Positions 10,461 to 19,925 of a stretch of 64,000 nucleotides of DNA are shown piece after piece. Positions within the stretch are counted from its first letter, which is position 1; each line of letters opens with the position of its first letter. Source of the stretch: Erigeron canadensis (Eukaryota > Streptophyta > Magnoliopsida > Asterales > Asteraceae); the NCBI RefSeq assembly GCF_010389155.1, contig NC_057764.1, positions 11,160,001 through 11,224,000 on the forward strand. The letters run 5' to 3'. Made by a program: the position numbers and the translations under genes. Below the pieces are notes generated by a model, which saw only the letters and a list, made by a program, of their open reading frames with translations, had not been told where the DNA came from and made no database searches.

Positions 10461-10800
10461 TATAACACCCCGACAGCGGCGGAAAACTCGGGATGTAAGA
10501 TAAAGCACACGCGCACATAGATGTTACATAGGATTACTAAATGAGTGCTTAGAATAAACATAAATAGTCAATTTCATAACCAAACAAGCATAGTAGTAGT
10601 GTTTTTCACTAAAGATCTTTAAACGTTTGACTCAACAGTGTTTTTCATACACTAGACTCGTAATGAACGTCTTTGAACTCGCACTTTGATAAACAAGATC
10701 GAATATGTCTTGATTATACCTTAATTAGGGTTTCCTTGTACATGATAGATTTGGATTACAACCAAGTATAAAATCTGATTTCTACAACTAACGAAAATAG

Positions 10801-11033
10801 ACTTTAAATTCGTAAGGTGTATCTGAACGAAGATAGACGTTAAATTCGTAAGGTGTATCTGAACGAAGATAGACCTTAAATTCGTAAGGTGTATCTGAAC
10901 GAAGATAGACTTTAAATTCGTAAGGTGTATCTGAACGAAGATAGACCTTAAATTCGTAAGGTGTATCTGAACGAAGATAAACCTTAAATTCGTAAGGTGT
11001 ATCTAAACGAAGATAGACCTTAAATTCGTTTGA
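10801..11033 (-). repeat. 36-bp tandem repeat in the 3' LTR, six copies
   Basis: Units contain aaattcgtaaggtgtatctg followed by aacgaagatagacctt. Copies differ at one to three positions. The array is followed by irregular ttcgttt-type repeats up to about 11150. Confidence 0.9.
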
Positions 11034-11567
11034 GGACTTAAGTTTGTTTGGAGCTTAAGTTCGTTTGCTAAGTTCGTTTTGAAGCTTAACTTCGTTTTGG
11101 AAGACTTAAATTCGTTTCTAGGATACTAAATTCGTTTTAAGTGTTTTTAGGACGAATTTGGGACTGTTCAAACAAAAACGAGGATTTTGAAGATTAAGAC
11201 ATGTTTACGACCCAAATTTGATCACGAAAAGGTTACTAACCACTTTTAGACACAAACCCTACTAACTTTTAACACGATTTTTACACCAAAAATGGACCAA
11301 ATCATCAAGAACATACACTTGAAAAGTAAACTTTTATTTTGATGAAAATCTCAAAATTTGTTGTGGTTACCTGAAAATCGATGCTAGAAATATGTTTTGA
11401 TTATCACAAGGATGCTAAAAATGCAAGAAATCTTGGTTTAACAACTCAAAATCAAATGATGAATTTTTGTGAGTGAAGATGGTGAATGTATGTGTGTGTT
11501 TTTAGAGAGAGAGAGAGGTGGGATGGGGAGAAAATGGTGAAGAAGTGGAAAAATGGGGTTTTCTGAC

Positions 11568-11576
11568 CCTTTTATA
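11568..11576 (-). promoter_or_regulatory. TATA box in the chromovirus 3' LTR
   Basis: The - strand reads aactataaaagggtc. In the other LTR the equivalent at about 19685 reads ctataataggg and is weaker. Confidence 0.45.
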
Positions 11577-11810
11577 GTTTTTCCTTAATTAATGATTCTA
11601 ATAAATGTATGGTCTAAATGAAACATTTTCGGACTAGAATTTCTTGAATACAATCGCTTACGTCTTGAAACCTAATATTCTTATCACAATAGACCATAGA
11701 CTCGTCTTATAATTCAAGATTTAAGATTGAATAGACCTTCATGTGAGCACATATTCGAAACTAGAACATATCATGGATTTATTTAAATTATTTCTAAGGC
11801 GGTTGTTACA

Positions 11811-11823
11811 TTCTCCCCCACTT
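11811..11823 (-). promoter_or_regulatory. Polypurine tract of the chromovirus
   Basis: The - strand reads aagtgggggagaa directly next to the 3' LTR start TGTAACAACCGCC. The remaining bases to 12056 are non-coding. Confidence 0.85.
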
Positions 11824-12056
11824 AAAAGAATTGCGTCCCGAAATTCGAATTTACACATCATGTTTCATGCTTCGCTTGCACACCAAGTTTACAAGTATTA
11901 GATTGCATATTTAGTGCTAAGTGTATTTGCATCAAGAGTAACAAGTAGCATGCGTCACATTGTGTTTTTTTTTCAAATATCATATTGCATAATAAGCATC
12001 AAGTATCAAGTTAGGAACTAAGTCCTTAAGTTTACTTGCTAGACTAGGATAATACG

Positions 12057-13550
12057 TTAAGCGAATAGATGCGAATACTTAAGCTTCATCTGATCTTCTC
12101 GTTCCCAAGTGAATTCTGGACCTCTACGGGAGTTCCAACGAACCTTCACCATAGTATACTTATGTCTCTTGAGCTTTTTGACTATTCGTTCTAGAATTTC
12201 CACGGGTTCTTCCTTGAAGGTTAGGTTACTGTCTACTCGTATCTCGTTCAAAGGAACATATGTTGTTTCATCGGCTAGGCACTTCTTGAGGTTCGATATG
12301 TGGAAGACATCGTGTACGTTACTTAGTTCTTGGGGAAGTTTCAAACGGTAGGCTACTGCACCAATGCGCTCTACGATCTCAAACGGTCCAACATATCTTG
12401 GGGCTAGTTTCCCTCTCTTTATGAATCTGACCACGCCCTTCCATGGCGAAACTTTAAGCATTACTCGATCACCCACCTGAAACTCTAGGGGTTTTCTTCG
12501 GTTGTCTGCATATTTCTTTTGTCTGTCTCTTGCTTTCTGTAGATTCTCCTTAATTTGAGCGACTCTTTCAGTAGTTTTGAGGATGATCTCTGGACCTATT
12601 AGTTGCATGTCTCCAACTCCGTGCCATGCAAGTGGAGATCGACATTTCCTTCCGTACAAAACCTCATAAGGTGGACACCCGATACTTGCGTGATAACTGT
12701 TGTTATACGAGAATTCGACTAATGGGAGATAAGTGTCCCAACTTCCTCCAAAGTCTATGACACAGGCTCTTAGCATGTCTTCGAGTGTTTGAATCGTTCT
12801 CTCACTCTGTCCGTCTGACTGCGGATGGTAGGTTGTGCTCATATCGATTCGCGTTCCCAAAGCTCGTTGTAATGATCTCCAAAATCCTGAGGTAAATCGA
12901 CTATCCCTATCACTAATGATTGATACGGGGACACCGTGTTTAGCTACAATCTCTTTAAGATACAGACGTGCATACTGCTCCATAGAATAATCTTCATGTA
13001 TAGGTATGAAATGCGCTGACTTGGTCAGTTGATCTACCACCACCCATATAGCATCTTTACCACTACTCGTTCTTGGTAACTTCGTGACAAAATCCATAGT
13101 GATCTTCTCCCACTTCCAGCTGGGAAGTTCTGGTTGTGTTAGTAGTCCTCCTGGCTTCTTATGTTCTGCTTTAACTCTCAAACACGTTAGACACTTGCTC
13201 ACGTAAACTGCCACATCGCTCTTCATCCCTGGCCACCAAAATAAATCTCGCAAGTCTTGATACATCTTATCTATCCCCGGGTGTATAGAGTATCCTGCCT
13301 TGTGCGCTTCATCCATTATCAGTTTCCTTAGTCCTCCGTACAGTGGTATCCACATCCAATCACAAAAGTACAGTCCTCCATCATTCCCTTGAGTAAACCG
13401 TTCTATCATACCTCCAAGCCCTTCTTTATCAATGTTCTCTTTCTTGTTTGCTTCTACTTGTGCCCCAATAACCCTATCCTTCAGACTGTTATGCACGGTA
13501 ATGCTCATGGCTCTAATTCGTCTTGGTCTAACTCTCTCCTTCCTACTCAA
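12057..13550 (-). CDS. Chromovirus integrase with C-terminal chromodomain
   Basis: 497 codons with no internal stop. Residues about 80-125 form the HHCC zinc-binding domain (IHPG, then CLTC). The catalytic triad is visible: Asp in MDFVTKLP, Asp in [13 protein letters not shown], and Glu in [12 protein letters not shown]. After the core comes a DNA-binding domain with [16 protein letters not shown] and [14 protein letters not shown]. The last 50 residues ([29 protein letters not shown]) are a chromodomain, thought to steer integration toward marked chromatin. It inserts element DNA in the nucleus. It would normally be fused to RT/RNase H. The gap of a few bases upstream reflects a small deletion in the linker, so the separate start is not natural. 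Confidence 0.93.
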   Translation of the reverse strand: MSRKERVRPRRIRAMSITVHNSLKDRVIGAQVEANKKENIDKEGLGGMIERFTQGNDGGLYFCDWMWIPLYGGLRKLIMDEAHKAGYSIHPGIDKMYQDLRDLFWWPGMKSDVAVYVSKCLTCLRVKAEHKKPGGLLTQPELPSWKWEKITMDFVTKLPRTSSGKDAIWVVVDQLTKSAHFIPIHEDYSMEQYARLYLKEIVAKHGVPVSIISDRDSRFTSGFWRSLQRALGTRIDMSTTYHPQSDGQSERTIQTLEDMLRACVIDFGGSWDTYLPLVEFSYNNSYHASIGCPPYEVLYGRKCRSPLAWHGVGDMQLIGPEIILKTTERVAQIKENLQKARDRQKKYADNRRKPLEFQVGDRVMLKVSPWKGVVRFIKRGKLAPRYVGPFEIVERIGAVAYRLKLPQELSNVHDVFHISNLKKCLADETTYVPLNEIRVDSNLTFKEEPVEILERIVKKLKRHKYTMVKVRWNSRRGPEFTWEREDQMKLKYSHLFA

Positions 13551-13558
13551 GGCGTGTG

Positions 13559-16288
13559 CTAATCGTAGTCGCTAAACAACTCTAGCCATCGTCTCTGGCG
13601 CATATTAAGGTCTTTCTGAGTGAAGATATGCTGGAGGCTCTTATGGTCAGTGTAGATCACACTCTTTGTCCCGTATAGATAATGTCTCCAACACTTGAGT
13701 GCAAAAACGATAGCTCCCAACTCCAAATCGTGTGTCGTATAATTCTTTTCGTGAACCTTCAGTTGACGTGAGGCATATGCAATGACCTTGCCTCGCTGCA
13801 TCAGCACACATCCTAAGCCTTGACCCGACGCGTCGCAATAAACGATAAAACCATCGGTCCCTTCAGGAAGACTTAAGACTGGTGCATTACATAACTTCTC
13901 TTTCAAGATTCTGAAAGCTTCTTCTTGTTTCTCTCCCCATTCGAAACTCCTATCTTTATGCGTCAACAGTGTAAGAGGTTGTGCGATCTTTGAGAAGTTC
14001 TCGATAAATCGTCGGTAGTAGCCTGCTAAACCGAGAAACTGTCTGATCTCTGTCGGTGTCTCTGGCCTTCTCCAATTCTCTACTGCTTCTATTTTACTGG
14101 GGTCGACCTTGATTCCATCTTTGTCAACTACATGGCCCAAAAACTTTACTTCCTCCAACCAAAATTCACATTTTGAAAACTTCCCGTACAACTTTTCAGC
14201 TCTCAGAAGTTCTAATGCTTTCCTCAAGTGCACTTCATGCTCCTGTTTCGTCTTGGAATAAATGAGGATGTCGTCGATGAATACGATGATGAATTTATCA
14301 AGGTAGGGTCTACATACACGGTTCATGAGATCCATGAAAACGGCGGGCGCGTTCGTCAGACCGAAAGGCATCACTAAGAACTCAAAGTGCCCATATCTCG
14401 TGCTAAACGCCGTTTTCGGTACGTCTTCTTCACGAACTCTTAACTGATGATAGCCCGATCGAAGATCGATTTTTGAGAAGTACTTTGCGCCTTGCAGTTG
14501 ATCAAACAAATCATCGATGCGCGGTAAAGGATATCGATTCTTAATGGTTAACTTGTTGAGCTCACGATAATCAATGCACATGCGAAAAGATCCGTCCTTC
14601 TTCTTTACAAATAGTATCGGTGCGCCCCATGGCGATGAACTTGGTCGAATGAATCCCTTATCTTGTAACTCTTGCAACTGTGACTCGAGTTCTTGCATTT
14701 CAGAAGGTGTTAAACGATATGGTGTCTTTGCTACCGGCATAGCGTCAGGAATGAGATCGATTCGGAATTCGACTTGGCGAGATGGGGGTAATCCCTGGAT
14801 GTCATCAGGAAAGACATCGGGAAATTCACGAACTATTTGTATATCAGCTAGTTTGGTTACTTCAGTTGTTGTGCTCATTAGGATCTGTTTGTGTGACTCG
14901 GGTCTCTCGCCTTGAATTTCTAATACCTCTCCCCCACTTAAGGGGATTCTAAGAATTTTTGCACGACATACAATGGTTGCATCTACCCGGGATAACCAAT
15001 CCATCCCCACTATTACATCGAAGCTACCCATTTCAAACGGGATTAGATCTATATAGTATGAATGAGTATCTAGTGCTAACACACATTTAGGCAGAAATTT
15101 GTCAAGTTTAGAGGTTTCACCACTAGCTACCTCTATTTCATAGCAAGCATGGGTACGGATGGGTTTCACGTTAATAATACACACGAAGTTAGTGGAGATA
15201 AAACTATAGTCGGCACCCGAATCAAATAACACAGTAGCTAGATGATTATTTAAGAGAAATGTACCCATGACAACGTTAGGATCGTTAGCAGCTTCTACTG
15301 CATTCAAGGCAAAGACTCGGCCCCTGGCCTGCTGGGCTTGGTTAACTCTGGGAGGATTTGGTGCTGCAATCTGCAATGGATTCTGATTAGCTGTGGTTGG
15401 AATGGGTCGTCTAGCAACTCTTGGGCAAACATTCCGGTAGTGATCAGTGCTACCGCACTCGTAGCATCCTCCGCGATTGACTGGTGGGTTTCTAGCATTC
15501 AACGGTGTTACATGAGGTGGTGCTGCTGGAGCTCTGGCAACCCTGCAATCTCTAGCCAAATGTCCAAACTTCTGACAATTCTGACAAAATCGGCATGGCA
15601 CTGATGTTGAATGATGATAAGTACAAGTAGCACACTGTGGAAATTGGCCAACATACGCCTTCTGCCCCGGCTCAACTGCTGCAAACACATTTCCAACTCT
15701 GACCCTCTTGTCAGCTCTGAAGTCCCTTCTTTTACTGGGTTCACCAAAGTCTCTTTTCTTCTCCGCAGACCTTGTCAGTGTCCCAGCCCTAACCAAGTCA
15801 TCAGTCATGGCACTGGTTCTTCGAATTGCTTCTTCAATCGAGTAAGGAGGAATGCCAGTCAGGGTGTTATGGATCTGAGGAATGAGACCATAGATGTATC
15901 TCTCAATCAACTTTGACTCGGAAGTCACCAAATGTGGTACCAATCTAGCCAACTCTTGAAACTTGCTAGTATACTCTGCATGGCCCGATCCCACCATGGT
16001 GTGGTGCCAGAACTCTTGCTCAATCTTCTGCATCTCATTTAGTGGACAAAATCGGTTCTTCATCATCTCTTTAAACTGATCCCATGGTGTCTCGAAAGTA
16101 GTAGTTCTTCCACGGGCCCTTAACAAAGTATTCCACCATGACAGTGCATCATCGGTGAATGAACCTCCCGTGAATCTTACCCTCTGATGAGATGGACATT
16201 CACTTATATCCATGACTGCCTCCAGTTTCTCCAACCACTTCATAAACACACCAGCTCCTCCTCTTCCATTGTAATCTGGGGACCACAC
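13559..16288 (-). CDS. Chromovirus gag-protease-RT-RNase H polyprotein, main part
   Basis: 909 codons. Residues about 15-170 are the retrotransposon gag domain. Two CCHC knuckles follow near residues 239 ([14 protein letters not shown]) and 280 ([14 protein letters not shown]). The aspartic protease motif [12 protein letters not shown] is near 357. RT spans about 500-720 with the active site [11 protein letters not shown] near 671. RNase H starts near 818 with [10 protein letters not shown]. The frame stops just after LFSDYD. The next bases encode [10 protein letters not shown] of the downstream integrase in another frame, so the usual linker is lost. At the 5' side, coding sense continues upstream of 16288 in a different frame, so a frameshift near 16290 separates the gag N-terminus. 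Confidence 0.93.
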   Translation of the reverse strand: MWSPDYNGRGGAGVFMKWLEKLEAVMDISECPSHQRVRFTGGSFTDDALSWWNTLLRARGRTTTFETPWDQFKEMMKNRFCPLNEMQKIEQEFWHHTMVGSGHAEYTSKFQELARLVPHLVTSESKLIERYIYGLIPQIHNTLTGIPPYSIEEAIRRTSAMTDDLVRAGTLTRSAEKKRDFGEPSKRRDFRADKRVRVGNVFAAVEPGQKAYVGQFPQCATCTYHHSTSVPCRFCQNCQKFGHLARDCRVARAPAAPPHVTPLNARNPPVNRGGCYECGSTDHYRNVCPRVARRPIPTTANQNPLQIAAPNPPRVNQAQQARGRVFALNAVEAANDPNVVMGTFLLNNHLATVLFDSGADYSFISTNFVCIINVKPIRTHACYEIEVASGETSKLDKFLPKCVLALDTHSYYIDLIPFEMGSFDVIVGMDWLSRVDATIVCRAKILRIPLSGGEVLEIQGERPESHKQILMSTTTEVTKLADIQIVREFPDVFPDDIQGLPPSRQVEFRIDLIPDAMPVAKTPYRLTPSEMQELESQLQELQDKGFIRPSSSPWGAPILFVKKKDGSFRMCIDYRELNKLTIKNRYPLPRIDDLFDQLQGAKYFSKIDLRSGYHQLRVREEDVPKTAFSTRYGHFEFLVMPFGLTNAPAVFMDLMNRVCRPYLDKFIIVFIDDILIYSKTKQEHEVHLRKALELLRAEKLYGKFSKCEFWLEEVKFLGHVVDKDGIKVDPSKIEAVENWRRPETPTEIRQFLGLAGYYRRFIENFSKIAQPLTLLTHKDRSFEWGEKQEEAFRILKEKLCNAPVLSLPEGTDGFIVYCDASGQGLGCVLMQRGKVIAYASRQLKVHEKNYTTHDLELGAIVFALKCWRHYLYGTKSVIYTDHKSLQHIFTQKDLNMRQRRWLELFSDYD

Positions 16289-16413
16289 TTCTTAAACTCG
16301 GTGTAACTGCAACCTCTTCTCCCCATAGCATACTCATCATTCCTAGGAAATCTTCTGGGTCCAGGGCCCACATACACACCATCATCAACAAACTCCACTT
16401 CGGGGTCAAAGTT

Positions 16414-16752
16414 CTATGGTTCTTGATTCACTTGTTGCGGTGCAACTCTTACAGGTTCAGCTTCAACTTCAGGTGCTCTTCGGTTCTGGTTCGGGGCAGC
16501 ACCCATTGCAGCAGTCACTTGTTCGATGATAGTAGGCATTGAAGCTGCCAACTGCTCTGCAATGATAGTAGCTAAATCAGGGTTCTCGCCATAACCCATG
16601 CCATCACCACGGCTACCACGACCTCTATCACGGCCTCTTCCTTGCTGCCCTCCACGACCTCCTCTCGGGTTGCCACGACCACCTCCAGGGTTACCACGAC
16701 CAACACCATTATCTTGTGCTTCGACATTCGGGTTTGCTCTTGTTCGCACCAT
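16414..16752 (-). CDS. N-terminal part of chromovirus gag, ended by a nonsense codon
   Basis: 112 codons from a good ATG (MVRTRANPNVEAQDNG). A Gly/Arg-rich RGG-like tract at residues 18-50 could bind RNA. A helix-prone segment follows (ATIIAEQLAASMPTIIEQVT). The frame ends in TAG after QQVNQEP. In the same frame beyond the TAG, sense continues as NFDPEVEFVDDGVYVG for about 40 codons, so the TAG is a point nonsense mutation rather than the real end. A frameshift near 16290 then moves into the main frame. Confidence 0.85.
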   Translation of the reverse strand: MVRTRANPNVEAQDNGVGRGNPGGGRGNPRGGRGGQQGRGRDRGRGSRGDGMGYGENPDLATIIAEQLAASMPTIIEQVTAAMGAAPNQNRRAPEVEAEPVRVAPQQVNQEP

Positions 16753-17651
16753 TTTTCCTATATTAGGAAAAGACGGGTTCGGCTTTAGAATGAAGGAATA
16801 GTCATTCGTGACGTCAATTACGCACTCTCAACACACTCGTGTTAGTTTTCTAGAATCCTAAACATTTTACTTTCAATATCACATGTAATTCAAGAGATTG
16901 AGCATTATGTCTAAAAAGTGAACATTATCATCAATATCAATCAAGCAGCACAGAGTAATATTACAATAGAATCTTCGTTTCATGAAAGATAGTTTGCAAG
17001 ATGAATACTACAACCATTTCAACTTAAATGAAAATTTTTAATTCCGATTACTTTTCGACAGCCAAAGTGTGGTCCGGATCTAACACCTACATCCGTTGCA
17101 CTAGCGGTGTATGTATACAGGGTGTACCAGCGGCTAACCCTCCACACCTCTAGTACATCTAATGCAAGATCGGCTCACGGTACTGACATGCTCCCTAGAT
17201 ATTGGCAAAGGTATGTATACAGGGTGTACCAGCGGCTAACCCTCCACCCGACCAATACCTATTGAACATGCCAGAGTTGCTACCACACTCTAACCATCTA
17301 AGGCACGATCCATGTTGCCATCAAGTCCATAGAAAATATACGACACGCGAAAAGTTGATCAGGCTTTTCTGTGATGATATATCGCCATACTTCCTTGCTA
17401 ATAACACTTCATATCGCTAACTTATTATTATTATTTAAATTTAACACATCTCATAGATCGAATACCAATAGCATGAGTACACGTGGCAAGGTAGCATGGT
17501 TCTAGGATCTGCGCATGAATGGGTATAATAGCATGAATATCGCAGATATAGATAAAATCCATAGAGTTTGAATGCACACATAATTCCTATCATGCATGCT
17601 ACGTGCGGTTCCTAAGTTATAGTCTAGGCAAACCACCTAATTCACTAAACC
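16753..17651 (-). other. Chromovirus leader with a duplicated 37-bp motif
   Basis: The region between PBS and gag. Two copies of a 37-bp motif (beginning gtatgtatacag, ending ccctccac) lie at 17109-17145 and 17211-17247, 102 bp apart. The older gypsy leader has the same pair at 22201 and 22302. The motif contains the self-complementary hexamer gtatac. No coding sense otherwise. Confidence 0.7.
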
Positions 17652-17665
17652 TGGCTTTGATACCA
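17652..17665 (-). promoter_or_regulatory. Primer-binding site of the chromovirus
   Basis: The - strand reads TTGGTATCAAAGCC, three bases after the LTR end at 17669. It resembles the initiator tRNA-Met type with changes. Confidence 0.8.
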
Positions 17666-18137
17666 ATCTGTAACACCCCGACAGCGGCGGAAAACTCGGG
17701 ATGTAAGATAAAGCACACGCGCACATGGATGTTACATAGGATTACTAAATGAGTGCTTAGAATAAACATAAATAGTCAATTTCATAACCAAACAAGCATA
17801 GTAGTAGTTATTACACACAAGTTCAACAAAGATGATCAAATCAAGTACGAAAAGTCCCACGCAGGGGATACGATTGGGCATATTGCCACCAACCACAAAG
17901 TACAAGCATGCAAACTCCAACCCTAAATCCTGAAGTCTGCTAATAGTCCCATGCTACCACTCCTAGCCACGATTAGCCTGATTACCTGAAAGGAATACTT
18001 AAAAGAGTCAACACAAAGGTTGGTGAGTTCGTAGGTTTGAGTATAAACAAGTAGTATAAAAGCATTTTATGCCGTCAATAGATCTCAAGTGTAAAGTAGT
18101 ATATAGTGGCTAGTGACCAACTTGCACATAAGTAAGC

Positions 18138-18352
18138 GAGCACACACAATCCTCGATAGGACCGGCTAATAGTACCAATAGAGCACACACAATCCTCAAT
18201 AGGACCGGCCAATAGTATCAATAGAGCACACACAATCCTCAGTAGGACCGGCTAGTAGTATCAATAGAGCACACATAATCCTCAATAGGACCGGCTAATA
18301 GTATCAATAGAGCACACACAATCCTCAATAGGACCGGCTAGTAGTATCAAGT
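18138..18352 (-). repeat. 43-bp tandem repeat, five copies
   Basis: Exact period of 43 bp, each unit beginning gagcacacacaatcctc and containing aggaccggct. Units differ at one to three bases. It is present only in this LTR because the partner LTR has a deletion over it. Confidence 0.93.
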
Positions 18353-18840
18353 AGTCAAATAGCCGAAGAGTAGTAAAAGTAGTTACGGCATGTATAAAAG
18401 CATGAGTAGTATTCCTTTCACCCCGAAATAAGTAAAGAAAAAGGGGCTACGAAGACTCACAGTGATCTGCTACAACGTAGTTCTGCGAGCACAGAGTATA
18501 AGCACAGATACAGTAAAATATATCTACTCGAATCCAAGTATGTCTTGATGTCAACCTAATCACAAACCATTGAGCATAGATGGATACATGTATTAGTTCT
18601 CGTGATTATTTATTCACTAAGTATCCTTGATGTACTAATGATTTGGTTCACTAAAGATCTTTAAACGTTTGACTCAACAGTGTTTTTCATACACTAGACT
18701 CGTAATGAACGTCTTTGAACTCGCACTTTGATAAACAAGATCGAATATGTCTTGATTATACCTTAACTAAGGGTTTCCTTGTACATGATAGATTTGGATT
18801 ACAACTAAGTATAAAATCTGATTTCTACAACTAACGAAAA

Positions 18841-19140
18841 TAGACTTTAAATTCGTAAGGTGTATCTGAACGAAGATAGACCTTAAATTCGTAAGGTGTA
18901 TCTGAACGAAGATAGACCTTAAATTCGTAAGGTGTATCTGAACGAAGATAGACTTTAAATTCGTAAGGTGTATCTGAACGAAGATAGACCTTAAATTCGT
19001 AAGGTGTATCTGAACGAAGATAGACCTTAAATTCGTAAGGTGTATCTGAACGAAGATAGACCTTAAATTCGTAAGGTGTATCTGAACGAAGATAGACCTT
19101 AAATTCGTAAGGTGTATCTGAACGAAGATAGACCTTAAAT
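18841..19140 (-). repeat. 36-bp tandem repeat, eight copies
   Basis: The same unit as the array at 10801, two copies longer. The copy-number difference arose after insertion or during reverse transcription. Confidence 0.93.
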
Positions 19141-19925
19141 TCGTTTGAGGACTTAAGTTTGTTTGGAGCTTAAGTTCGTTTGCTAAGTTCGTTTTGAAGC
19201 TTAACTTCGTTTTGGAAGACTTAAATTCGTTTCTAGGATACTAAATTCGTTTTAAGTGTTTTTAGGACGAATTTGGGACTGTTCAAACAAAAACGAGGGT
19301 TTTGAAGATTAAGACATGTTTACGACCCAAATTTGATCACGAAAAGGTTACTAACCACTTTTAGACACAAACCCCACTAACTTTTAACACGATTTTTACA
19401 CCAAAAATGGACCAAATCATCAAGAACATACACTTGAAAAGTAAACTTTTATTTTGATGAAAATCTCAAAATTTGTTGTGGTTACCTGAAAATCGATCCT
19501 AGAAATATGTTTTGATTATTACAAGGAAGCTAAAAATGCAAGAAATCTTGGTTTAACAACTCAAAATCAAATGATGAATTTTTGTGGGTGAAGATGGTGA
19601 ATGTATGTGTGTGTTTTTAGAGAGAGAGAGAGGTGAGATGGGGAGAAAATGGTGAAGAAGTGGAAAAATGGGGTTTTCTGACCCTATTATAGTTTTCCCT
19701 TAATTAATGATTCTAATAAATGTAGGGTCTAAATGAAACATTTTCGGCCTAGAATTTCTTGAATACAATCGCTTACGTCTTGAAACCTAATATTCTTATC
19801 ACAATAGACCATAGACTCGTCTTATAATTCAAGATTTAAGATTGAATAGACCTTCATGTGAGCACATATTCGAAACTAGAACATATCATGGATTTATTTA
19901 AATTATTTCTAAGGCGGTTGTTACA

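Larger units (their letters stand above)
10461..11810 (-). repeat. 3' LTR of the chromovirus, internally deleted
   Basis: 1350 bp against 2257 bp for the partner LTR. The + strand ends are tataacacccc (normally TGTAACACCCC) and ggttgttaca. Relative to the other LTR it lacks about 835 bp (equivalent to 17818-18650), with a short mismatched joint tgtttttc before cactaaagatc. It also has six rather than eight 36-bp repeats. The lost part includes the 43-bp tandem array. Confidence 0.9.
10461..19925 (-). mobile_element. Ty3/gypsy chromovirus (Tekay/Del type), complete with both LTRs, nested in an older gypsy
   Basis: Flanked by the 5-bp target duplication ATAAC at 10456-10460 and 19926-19930. 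Read on the - strand it has a 5' LTR (19925-17669), a PBS, a leader, gag, PR-RT-RNase H, integrase with chromodomain, a PPT (aagtgggggagaa) and a 3' LTR (11810-10461). The LTRs look very similar outside indels, suggesting fairly recent insertion. Coding is broken by at least one nonsense codon, one frameshift and one small deletion, so it could move only with help in trans. It lies in the pol of a related, older element of the same orientation. Confidence 0.93.
17669..19925 (-). repeat. 5' LTR of the chromovirus, full length
   Basis: 2257 bp, + strand ends TGTAACACCCCG and GGTTGTTACA. It holds five copies of a 43-bp repeat (18138-18352), eight copies of a 36-bp repeat (18841-19140) and a downstream ttcgttt-rich zone to about 19262. 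An (ag)n tract lies near 19620. It is the better template for the family's LTR because its partner is deleted. Confidence 0.93.

Noticed and set aside
14574..15916. Several + strand frames of 80-110 codons inside the chromovirus
   Set aside because: All are antisense shadows of the long gag-pol frame on the - strand.
18841..19140. Regular 36-bp repeats reminiscent of a CRISPR array
   Set aside because: Units are directly adjacent with no unique spacers, lie inside a plant LTR and occur again in the partner LTR. They are an ordinary tandem repeat.
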